A stretch of 64,000 bases of DNA, taken from NCBI GenBank assembly GCA_002778195.1, contig PCDI01000003.1, forward strand, positions 1,774,295 through 1,838,294, given 5' to 3'. Below are positions 12,387 through 21,247 of this stretch, in pieces. A program made the translations under genes and the position numbers. The stretch is from Raffaelea ambrosiae (lineage: Eukaryota > Ascomycota > Sordariomycetes > Ophiostomatales > Ophiostomataceae). Within the stretch, counting starts at the first letter, position 1; each line of letters begins with the position of its first letter. The notes beneath the pieces were generated by a model. That model was not told the DNA's origin and searched no databases. It saw only the letters and a list, made by a program, of their open reading frames with translations.

Positions 12387-13066
12387 ATGGCGGCTCAACT
12401 CCAGTCGGATCCGCTCGTCTGGATCGACTGCGAGGTAACGTCCCCTTTTTTGTTGCGGATACGATTGCACGTGCTGATTCTTCTCTCGCGCGGCCCCAGA
12501 TGACCGGCCTGGACCCCGACACGGAGGAGATCCTGGAGATCCACTGCATCATCACCGACGGCCAGCTCCGGCGCATCCCCGGCGACGACAGCGACGGCTG
12601 GGGCGTGGTCGTACACCAGTCGGCCGAGCGCCTGGCCCAGATGGACGCCTGGTGCACGCAGCACCACGGCGACAGCGGCCTGACGGCCGCGTGCATCGCC
12701 TCGACCGTGACCCACGAGCAGGCCGCCGCGGGCCTGCTGGCGTACATCCGGCAGTACTGCCCCCAGCCGCGCACGGCACTGCTGGCCGGCAACACCGTGC
12801 ACGCCGACAAGGCCTTTCTGCGCAAGCCGCCGTACAGCCGCGTGATGGACCACCTGCACTACCGCATCCTCGACGTGAGCTCCATCAAGGAGGCCGTGCG
12901 GCGCTGGGCGCCACCACCACCACGGCCGGGCGAGGCTGCAGCGTCCTCCGCCGCGTCCTACAAAAAGGCGCCCGCCAAGACGGGCACGCACCGGGCACGC
13001 GAGGACATCCTGGAGAGCATCGCAGAGGCACAGCATTACAAAGATGCATTCTTCACCTCCCGATGA
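12387..13066 (+). CDS. REX2: Oligoribonuclease (Rex2/REXO2 family 3'-5' exoribonuclease)
   Basis: Two exons, 12387-12434 and 12500-13066 (204 aa). The intron interrupts the first exonuclease motif: exon 1 ends WIDCE and exon 2 begins MTGLD, giving the classic Exo I motif with both acidic ligands. Exo II includes the Asp in NTVHADKAFL. Exo III has the His and Asp in GTHRAREDILESI, so all DEDDh residues are present. The enzyme degrades 2-5 nt RNA oligomers to mononucleotides in mitochondria and/or cytosol. A Pro/Ala/Ser insertion of about 20 residues lies just before Exo III and looks like a lineage-specific loop. No clear mitochondrial presequence follows this ATG. Confidence 0.92.
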
Positions 13067-13639
13067 TGGGGGGAGAGGGGGAGGGCGGGGCTGTTTGCTA
13101 CCACGAGACGAGGTCCTCTGCTTTTTCTACCTCGGAAGACAGTCCTCTTCTTGGCCAGACCAAATGAAACAACGGCCTGATCCAGCGCTTGACTGCTTGA
13201 CTGTCACCCTTTTTTCCATGTTCATCTCGCATGCGTCGTGTTTGTGCCCGGCGTGTGGCTTGCAGGTCCGGGGCCAAGCAACGTTGTATATCATCCCAAT
13301 ATAAAAGACGAATCCAGTCATTCACAATTTCCTGTTTCGTATGTAATCCTGCTCATACCTGTGCACCCCTGTGCTGTTCCTGTGCCGTTCCTGTGCTGCC
13401 CTGCTGCTCCTTACTGTGGCCTGCCTCGTGCCTGCGCATCGGCGTCTCTTCCTGCCTCCCGCCCCACCGCCCCACAACCTGAGTTGTAAATAACTAGTCA
13501 ATTGTCTTGGGGTCGCTCCTGGCCTCGTGGTTCGCCGTGGTTGCGTGACCAACCGCGCTCACGTGCTTACAACGCTGACATGGCTTGGCAGGTTGTAACA
13601 GGTTTCCCCTCCTTCATGGTCGATGTCCCAGAGACCGTA
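13067..13639. other. Intergenic, convergent 3' region
   Basis: A spacer between convergent genes. A short degenerate C/T-rich direct repeat (cctgtgctgttcctgtgccgtt) occurs near 13370-13400. Otherwise nothing recognisable. Confidence 0.4.
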
Positions 13640-15160
13640 CTAATCACGTTCGTCTTCCTCGCCTTCAAACCAAGAAATGGTGCCATCGGAGTGCTTGTGG
13701 TAATAACCTCCACTCTTGTCGTCGAACTTCCAGTAGCTCTTGTGTTTGCTAGAGTGCTTGCTTGCATGTCCGGATCCGGGGGGAGAAGGCTGTGATGCCT
13801 TTCGCTTGTGGCCATCGCTGCTGGGGGCTTGGTGTGATGACTTCGACGAAGAATGCTTGGTTGACGAGTGTCCGGTCGAGTGCTTGGACGAGGAGTGTGT
13901 CGATGACGATCGACGCTTGGAATGGGGCTGGTCGACTACCTCGTAGTCGGCTTCGTCTTCGTATGAGGCGGCTTCTCCGTGTGCGCTCGTCCCGTCGTCC
14001 ACCTGGTGGGGAGTCGTGTCTTCGTAGTGGTTCGCCTGCGTGTCTGGTACAGGCAGGTAAGTGTCTTCGGCGATCGGTAGGAGGTCGTTTCGATGTTGCT
14101 TGTAGTACTCCTGTAAGTCATCCTTCAATGCGTATGACTGATTCCTCGCGTGGTCTTGGGAATTCCTGAGACCTCTTCTTCCTTCCTTGAACTCCTGGTG
14201 GGAATCTATGAGATTCGTTGACTTGATGCGGTACTGGTGGTATTTGGTCGTGCCGTCCTCTGTTTCCTCGGCGTAGTGGGCGTACTGGTTGAGAGTAGTA
14301 CCGTCTGTGGTGAAAGTCGTGACTTCAGCGTGGCCTGGGGGATCGGGCTTCTTCATGTAAGAGAGAGCTTGGTTCCTTGCGTAGACAAGGGCTGCTCCAT
14401 CGTAGGCACTTTGCATTCTTGCTTCTTCCATGTTTTTCCCTCGTCCTTTCCATTCGCCTGCTATGTGTGGTAGAGTGAGGGAACGGGGATTATCGTCGTA
14501 TAAAACTGCTCCGCTGACATGCTCGTCAACCGGGAACGGGTCGTATTCTTCCATCTCGAGTCCTTCCACAAAATCGGGCTGTGGGGCCGACAGACCGTCG
14601 TTGAACCCAACGTCCTTTGGGAAGCCTGAGAATGATTGATTGAAGGATTGGTGATAACCCTCATCGTCATACTCCTTCAGCAACTTCCCACCTGTTTGAT
14701 AAACCATAGTTGCTTCGTTGTAGGCTACCCCAACTTTGTTGGAGTAGCGTTTGTATTCTGACTCGGTCGGTGAAGCGGTAACACGAGATTTGGAATATCG
14801 TTCCTGGATGTCCTCGAGGTTCGCAGGGGGCTTGGACTTGGAAGGATGCAGGATGCCATTCTTGTGGGCTTGGAGAGCAAAGCCAGATGTTGTTGTTGAG
14901 GTGGTCTTCGTTTTCTGTGACTCACTCGTGGAGTCGCGACGAGAAGACGATGATTTCTTGGACTCCTTTTCTTTGCCTTTGCCCATCTTGTTGAAGCGCG
15001 CAAGGTTCTTTCGAGTCAATCGTGCTCGTTTTGGCTGAGGCTTGTCGTCGGTATCGCTTTCGTTGTCGATCTGTCGTTTTCGTGACGGTGGAACTTGCTC
15101 TTTTTGGATTGGCAGAGGTTCTGCTTGCAAGACCTCCGGGGAGGTTTGTTTCTTGTCCAT
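13640..15160 (-). CDS. Hypothetical protein, Ser/His-rich C-terminus
   Basis: A single open frame of 506 aa from the ATG at 15160. No known family is recognised. The N-terminus is basic (RKRQIDNESDTDDKPQPKRA), suggesting a nuclear protein. Middle segments contain YAHYAEE, EEYDPFPVDEHVSGAVLYDD and related acidic stretches. Residues about 420-480 are a Ser/His/Lys repeat (KHSS units), and the last 35 residues are a compact aromatic module (SYWKFDDKSGGYYHKHSDGTI then SWFEGEEDERD). Third codon positions are much less GC-rich than in neighbours, which suggests a different origin. The same frame stays open upstream for another 342 bases into a chromodomain fragment of an adjacent Gypsy relic, so a longer chimeric start at 15502 is possible. 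The ATG at 15160 is preferred because it begins the unique domain. Confidence 0.55.
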   Translation of the reverse strand: MDKKQTSPEVLQAEPLPIQKEQVPPSRKRQIDNESDTDDKPQPKRARLTRKNLARFNKMGKGKEKESKKSSSSRRDSTSESQKTKTTSTTTSGFALQAHKNGILHPSKSKPPANLEDIQERYSKSRVTASPTESEYKRYSNKVGVAYNEATMVYQTGGKLLKEYDDEGYHQSFNQSFSGFPKDVGFNDGLSAPQPDFVEGLEMEEYDPFPVDEHVSGAVLYDDNPRSLTLPHIAGEWKGRGKNMEEARMQSAYDGAALVYARNQALSYMKKPDPPGHAEVTTFTTDGTTLNQYAHYAEETEDGTTKYHQYRIKSTNLIDSHQEFKEGRRGLRNSQDHARNQSYALKDDLQEYYKQHRNDLLPIAEDTYLPVPDTQANHYEDTTPHQVDDGTSAHGEAASYEDEADYEVVDQPHSKRRSSSTHSSSKHSTGHSSTKHSSSKSSHQAPSSDGHKRKASQPSPPGSGHASKHSSKHKSYWKFDDKSGGYYHKHSDGTISWFEGEEDERD

Positions 15161-15439
15161 GGTGAAGAACGAAAGAAAGAGAGAAGACTTCCTTTCCTTA
15201 TGAACTTGGTCGACAAAATAGGCCGGCTGGATGTTGCAGCGGCTTATGTTTGGATTTTGGTTCGGGCGTTGTGGTTGATTGGTCGTGGACGAAAACTTTA
15301 GGCAACCGTGCGGGCGGCTGCTAACGATTGGTCCACGTGATTCCGTTCGTGTGGGGCCACTCACGTATGAGATGGTAGGATTTAACGTCGCGCTCCGCGT
15401 CGTGCACCGCGGCGGGGTGCTTTCGTTATGATGGTATTG

Positions 15440-16730
15440 TGTGGTTAGGTGATTGAGTGGTTCCCACGTATTCTCGTCGTCGCCACAGCCTTTCCATTTC
15501 ATAAGGTACTCTGTTTGGGAAATTATCCTCCCAAAGCGAATTCTGAAACATCGGTTTCGACTTTAAAAGGTTTTTTTTTAAATCTGGGATTTTAAAGATC
15601 GGGTTTTAAAGAATTAACTCTTTAAGCTTACCGAAAGCTTGTTATTAAAATTCCTTTCATTTAAAGGCCTGATCCTTCTTTATAATCTGTGTAAAGGGTG
15701 TCGCTACTTAATTATATCCCTTTATAAATCGTCGGTAGAAATTCATAAATCCAAGGACGCTTCGTACGTCCTTAACGTTCTGCGGTCGCGGCCAGTCTCG
15801 TATGGCTCGCACCTTCTTAGGGTCTATGCCAATCTTCCCAGGGCTGATACAATAGCCTAGGTATTTGACTTCCTGTGCTTACCACTTCGCCTTTCCGGGT
15901 TCCACAAAAAGCTAAGCGTCTTCTAGGGTCTCGAGCACCTGGTGAACGTGCCGTTCATGCTCTTTTAGCGTTTTCGAAAAGATCAGGATGTCGTCCGAAT
16001 AGACTACCACGAACTGATCGAGGTAGTTCCGAAGGACATGGTTAATCATAGCTTGGAAGCTGGCTGGTGCATTGGTAAGTCCGAAAGGCATTACCAAATA
16101 CTCGAAGAGTCCCCGCTTTATTCGAAAAGCGGTCTTCCACTCTTCTCCTTCTGCTATTCGGATCGGGTATCCCGCTGGTGATGTTGAGGGGCGGATATAT
16201 CCTTTCCGCAAATTCTCCTCCAAGTATTCTTCTAGTGCGACCTCCTGAACCCGGTTCAGGGGATATATTCGGTGGAACTTTGGGTGTCGTCCTTCCTTCA
16301 GCGGTATATGATGATCAAACTCGCTATGTGCTGGTAGCCCAGTTTCCAACTCTTCCTAGAAGAGTTTCCAGTACTTCCGGTACTGCGGCGGCATGGCTTT
16401 GAGCTCATCCGCATTGCCGTTCAGCTCTACTGCTCCTAGTAGGCCGGCACGTCCCGAGAAGCCGTCTTCAAGTCCTTCTCTCTCGTTATCGTTTATTACT
16501 ATTCTCTGTAGCTGGGGACGTTCTGAGGGACCACTCTTGGATCCTCTCACATATACTACTGTCTCGCGTAGCTGGGGGCTCCCTGAGAGACCGCTTCTGG
16601 GCCTTTCCTCACGAGCTTTATCCCACTAGAGATGGCCAGTCTTCCAGTCAATCCGCGGACTCCATCGTCGTAACCAAGGGATTCCCAGCACGAAGTCCCT
16701 TGATCCCGTACCAATAACATGAAGGTGGGA
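15440..16730 (-). mobile_element. Ty3/Gypsy chromovirus relic, internally deleted
   Basis: Reading the minus strand from about 16730 down, I see in order several pieces. First is a protease-proximal piece (DFVLGIPWLRRWSPRIDWKT frame, about 16710-16640). Next is a linker (PQYRKYWKLF, to 16356). A reverse transcriptase block follows at 16349-15912, with HHIPLKEG, GLFEYLVMPFGLTNAPASF and the intact catalytic YSDDILIFS. Frameshifted pieces of the RT C-terminus and connection (FLGFMNFYRRFIKGY) follow, then the start of RNase H (DVSEFALG...ISQ). Immediately after ISQ, near 15515, the frame becomes TEYLMKWKGCGDDENTWEPL, the end of an integrase chromodomain. The rest of RNase H and all of the integrase core are therefore missing. 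The 15520-15760 segment is AT-rich with stops. No LTR was identified on either side. Confidence 0.8.
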
Positions 16731-16898
16731 GGGGCTTGCCCAGCCATCGGGTCGCTCCTTCCTTGTCATCTACCCCTGCTCTTGCTCTTCCATTTGATTG
16801 GATTGGATTGGAATTTCAGTCTATTTCTTCCATTTCCCCTTTGTGCCATCATCATCTCCTACTTCTTCCTTTCTTTTGCATCACCACCTCCACTTGTC

Positions 16899-18660
16899 AT
16901 GACACCGCCGGCTGCGACCTCCCGGGCGGCCAACGGCGGCGGACCCGTCGGGGTGCCAGCACCACAGGAGGTAGTCAGGTCGCCGGCACCGCCGCCACGG
17001 TCGGACAGCCCGCCGCGAGTGTTGATCATCGGCGCGGGCTCGCGCGGCCGCACATATGCCCAGGCGACAAACACGTCGAGCAACGGCATCGTGGCCGCCG
17101 TGGCCGAGATCGACCCGTACAAGCGGCAGGCACTGTGTCGACAGCACATCTGGGGCGCGACCGGCGAGCCAGCCGAGGGCCAGTCGTTTACGCACTGGAA
17201 GGACTTTATTGCCTACGAGACCACCCGGCGACAGCGTGTGAAAAGAATGGCAAAAATGGCAAAGGGGCCGGCAACGTGCCGCCGGGCGTCGACGCCGTGT
17301 TTGTCTGCGTCCTGGACGAGATGCACCGCGACGTGGTGGTGGCGCTGGCTGGACTGGGCGGGCTGCACATCATGTGCGAGAAGCCGCTGGCCACCAGCCT
17401 GGACGACTGCGTAGCCATGTACCGGGCGCTGCGGCAGAGCGACCCCGGGCTCGGCACGGCCGCGGCGTCGAGCCTCTTCTCGATCGGCCATGTTCTGCGC
17501 TACAGCCCGCACAACACGCTGCTGCGCAAGCTGCTGCTACACGACCACGTCATCGGCGACGTCCTCAGCGTCCACACCGAGCCCGTCGGCTGGTGGCACT
17601 TTGCCCACAGCTACGTGCGCGGCAACTGGCGCCGGGAGAGCACCACCGCGCCCAACCTGCTCACCAAGAGCTGCCACGACATCGACGTGCTGCTGTGGCT
17701 GCTGTGCTCGCCGCCGTCCTACTCCAGCCGCGATGCGTGCTCGCCACGGCCCCATCTGCCATCGACGGTCTCGTCGACAGGCAGCCTGCAGCTGTTCAAG
17801 CGCACCCGCAAGCCCGCGGCCGCGGGCACCGCGACCAACTGCCTGCGCTGCGCGGCCGAGCCCGACCGCAAGTACTCGGCCCAGCGCATCTACGTCGGGG
17901 ACCGGCTGCGGGGGTTCGACGCGGGCAACCACAGCCGCTGGCCCATCCGCATCGTGGTGCGGATGGTTGAGGACTTGGCCCAGCGCGGCGGCGAGGGCGC
18001 CGCCGGGGATGTCTTGCTGCAGCGGCTGGCCGAGGACTACGGACCCGAGACAGCGGACCACGAGGTGGCCTAGCGCAACTGGTTTGGTCGGTGCGTGTTT
18101 GAGGCCGACAACGACGTGAACGACGAGCAGGTGGTGGTGATGCAGTGGGAGGACGAGGAGGGTCTTGTTGGGGAGGACGGGGAGGACGGGGAGGATGGAG
18201 AGGACAGAGAGGACAGAGAGGACGATCCCGTGGCGGACTGGCTGCAGCACCGCGGCGCCAAGACGGCCACCTTCCACATGGTCTCGCACACGGCCAAGAT
18301 CTGCGACCGGTACACGCACCTGTATGGCGTGCACGGCGAGATGTACGTGGACCAACAGTCGATCACCGTCCAAGACTTCCGCGACGGCTCGGTCACAGTG
18401 CACCACCCACGCCAAGAGAGCCTGGGCCATGGGGGCGGCGATGCGGGCCTGACGCGGCAGTTCATCTTGGCGGTGGACAAGGTCAAGAACCATGGGTGGG
18501 CCGCGGACAGGGCGCAGCGCGAGATTGTCGGGTGCACGCTCGAGGAAATCATGCGCAGCTACGGCATGGTCTTTTGTGCCGAGGCTGCGCGACGCCGCAA
18601 GACCGTGGTGGACTGGGGCCCATGGTGGGCGAAGGAGGTGGAAAGCAAGCTTGCGTCATA
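16899..18660 (+). pseudogene. Gfo/Idh/MocA-family NAD(P)-dependent oxidoreductase, two lesions
   Basis: The product is homologous over its whole length to fungal Rossmann-fold Gfo/Idh/MocA dehydrogenases. It has the dinucleotide motif VLIIGAGSRGRTYAQ, then WKDFIAYE, then DAVFVCVLDEMHRDVV, the family signature MCEKPLATS, SCHDIDVLLWLL, and FEADNDVNDEQVVVMQW in the C-terminal domain. Two lesions interrupt it. The frame shifts from the ATG frame to the next near 17232-17245, after RQR; one base appears to be missing and no intron fits. An in-frame TAG follows at 18071-18073, where relatives have an aromatic residue before RNWFGRCVF. A Gly-Glu-Asp repeat is inserted at about 18170-18225. Either the gene is decaying or the assembly has two errors. 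The substrate is unknown; this family acts on sugars and inositols. Confidence 0.75.
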
Positions 18661-18949
18661 GGGGGGGGATAGCCGAGGAGAAGAGAGAAAAAAAGGTAAG
18701 AAAGAAAGAAATGAAAGAAAAAAGAGAAACAAAAGGAAAGAAAGAGGGAAAAAAAGAGAAACAGAAAGGAAGACAGAAAAGGAAAGATAGACCGCGAAAC
18801 AAGGTCCGGAGGAGAAACTACGGTGTGGCGAGACGGGTGTCACATCAACAGTTGGCTGTGGTCGAATCGGACGGATGGCCGGGAGCAAATGTCGGACAAG
18901 AAAAGACACGAAAGGCTTGTCGGGCAAGGGAGGGTATCTCATGAACGTT

Positions 18950-19015
18950 ACCAGTCCCATGGTATGTCCATGGTATGTCCATGGCACGTCTGGTATGTCC
19001 ATGGTGTATCCGTGT
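18950..19015. repeat. 11-bp tandem repeat (catggtatgtc)
   Basis: About five degenerate copies of catggtatgtc in a row. Each includes an NcoI-like ccatgg palindrome. Confidence 0.8.
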
Positions 19016-19125
19016 GGCTGTCGGTCCTTGGCGTGTGGGCTGGGCTGAGCCGATAACGAGCGGGCACGGTGTTTTGAGTCAGACACGACAAGAGAGAGAG
19101 AGAGATAGATCTGCAAGTTGCACAT

Positions 19126-19166
19126 GCAAAAGTGCAAAAGTGCAAAAGTGCGAAAGTGCAAAAGTG
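19126..19166. repeat. 8-bp tandem repeat (gcaaaagt)
   Basis: Five copies of gcaaaagt, one with a single A-to-G change, follow an (AG)n run at about 19090. Confidence 0.85.
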
Positions 19167-19720
19167 GGTGTCGACGTGGTCATTGGTGTGTGGTGTCTCC
19201 TCTTTTATTTTCTTTTTCTTTGGGCCCTTCTTATATCCCCTTTTGGTGTTCGTCTCCGATGAGGCTCTGCTGTGCCCGAGACCATTCAGGGCAACATGAT
19301 AGGATAGGCTGTGCTTTGGTGGTACTTCTCTTATGACTGTCCATTCTGGGACGCTTGGTTGCTAAATCGGACATCTCGTCCACACTCCCGGGGCAGAAGC
19401 GCATTTTCTTATGGCCTATTTAGTGTGGTCGTTCCGGCCAGCAAGACCGTCTGCTCTCGACCAGGCTGTCGGCAGACAACACAAACGAGACGGACCCTGC
19501 TTGGCATCTTGAACAGAGCGTGGTGGCGTTCACTAATCGCAACGGCTGCCAACGGGCGACTAGTCTATTCATCTCACAGCCCGTGTTGTCGGCGATGTTG
19601 TTGCTATAGTTAGTACATGCAAAGCAGGTGTCCAAGGCGTGGCCGCTGCCGCCGGGCTCGTACATTGTATTTCCATTTCTTCACATTTTCTCCGATGTAA
19701 GCAGCCTTTCTCCGACAGCC

Positions 19721-19760
19721 GGCATGGGCTGGCATGGGCTGGCATGGGCTGGCATGGGCT
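19721..19760. repeat. 10-bp perfect tandem repeat (ggcatgggct)
   Basis: Four identical copies of ggcatgggct in intergenic DNA. Confidence 0.95.
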
Positions 19761-20654
19761 GTGCGGTCTGCCATAGTTAGACAGAGAGTTAGCTGGACCC
19801 CGGCCTTGATTTTGGCGTACTTATCAAGACCGGGCTCACGCAAGCGACTACGTGCTGGTGGACGGCTTGGTGCATTCAAATCGACCTGATTGGCTCGTTT
19901 CCGACGACCATAACAACACACCACCCCAAACGAGAAGACCGATGCTAGCAAGGCCTAGCGTATCGCCCGGGTAGCCCACCTTTCCCAGAAGCAAGCCTTG
20001 TCCACTCGTACATAGTAATACCATAGTACACTCCGTTATCCGAAGTAGGGCTGAAGAAATTAAAAGCACAAGCCAACCTACCAGGACACACGAGACAAGC
20101 ACGACCCGCCCAACTTTACCCGTTGCGTCGGGGTTTTTTCCGTGCTCGATATATATTTTTGGTATTGCTGGCTTTGTCGTCTGTCTCTCCCATTAGTTTC
20201 CTTTGGGTTTTCACTGCCCCCAAACTAGGCAGACTCGGAAACCGCCCGCAGAGAAAGAAGACAGCCGGGTTTGAATTGGCTGTGTTTGTCTTTTTTCGTT
20301 TGGTACTCCCTACCGCTAGAGCCGCATGGAGAACGCCAACAGATGCACCAGATGCACATCGTAGTACATGTTGGCAAATTCTCGTATCCTTGGAAGATTA
20401 GGATGATTTTTTCGGCAAGACTATTTAGCGAAGTGGTACAACCAGAATTAACAAAGTCGGGTTGGAAGGCAAGGGATGGGGAAAAAAAGGGGGGGGAGTT
20501 GAAGATGTCCGAAAGGGATTGGAGGAAAAAGGACAACCAAAATATAAAAAATACCAATAGTCCAGGTAAGGGGAAATGGGCCTTTTTTGTTTGACAGCCC
20601 GATAATGCATTCGTGACACTCGAAAAGAAGGCATGCAAGGCGGAAGGAGTTTCA

Positions 20655-20700
20655 GAGGGGGAGGGGGGGGGGGGGGNGGGGGGGGGGGGGGGGGGGGGGA
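20655..20700. repeat. Poly-G tract with ambiguous base
   Basis: A nearly uninterrupted G run with one N. A tract this long is error-prone, so its length is not reliable. No telomeric or rDNA motif lies beside it. Confidence 0.8.
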
Positions 20701-21247
20701 TTTGTAAGTTCCACGTATGCCATGGTAGTTAGTTACCGCCTTTCGGGGGCCAAGCCCCCCAGTTCGCTGACAACCCATGGTCCCAAGCGGGCCCCCTTTT
20801 ATCTTATTCTATGTTATTTTAGCAAGTAGCATGCTTTCTCGCCCCGGCACCTGAGGCTGCACAGGTTGGCGCTTCGGCGCAGCCCCAGGTGCCGTCTCGG
20901 ATGAGATGGTCGGAAGAAGACGAAGGGGGGTGGGCTCGAGTGCATACGGCTGATTCTCTCTGATACCTGTTTTCTTGATTTTGCGTGCGTCCTCCCCCTC
21001 CACCCGTGTGCTATATATCCACGCCTGGTACTGGTTGACTTGTTGTTGCCCGTCTCCGTTTCGTTCTTGTTTTTGCTCTCTTTCTACTGTCCTTACTTGC
21101 TTACATATAATCCAATCAACTTGCATTCATCTTCGGTAGCACGTACTCATCATTCCAGGCAGCACACAAACACCTATACGTCTACCATTGTCAGTCATTC
21201 ACCCTGCTGGGCCTACGCAGACCACGTTCTTGCCTTTTGAAGGCACC

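Larger units (their letters stand above)
18661..21247. other. Long intergenic region with simple repeats
   Basis: About 2.6 kb without a supportable gene. It begins with a purine tract (18675-18800, almost only G and A). It also contains several short tandem repeats listed separately and a poly-G run with an N at about 20661-20699. The last few hundred bases are the promoter of the MFS gene. No tRNA or rRNA was recognised. Confidence 0.5.

Noticed and set aside
15912..16349. Functional host reverse transcriptase-like gene
   Set aside because: It is flanked by stops and frameshifted Gypsy pol pieces and lacks its own start context, so it is part of the relic.
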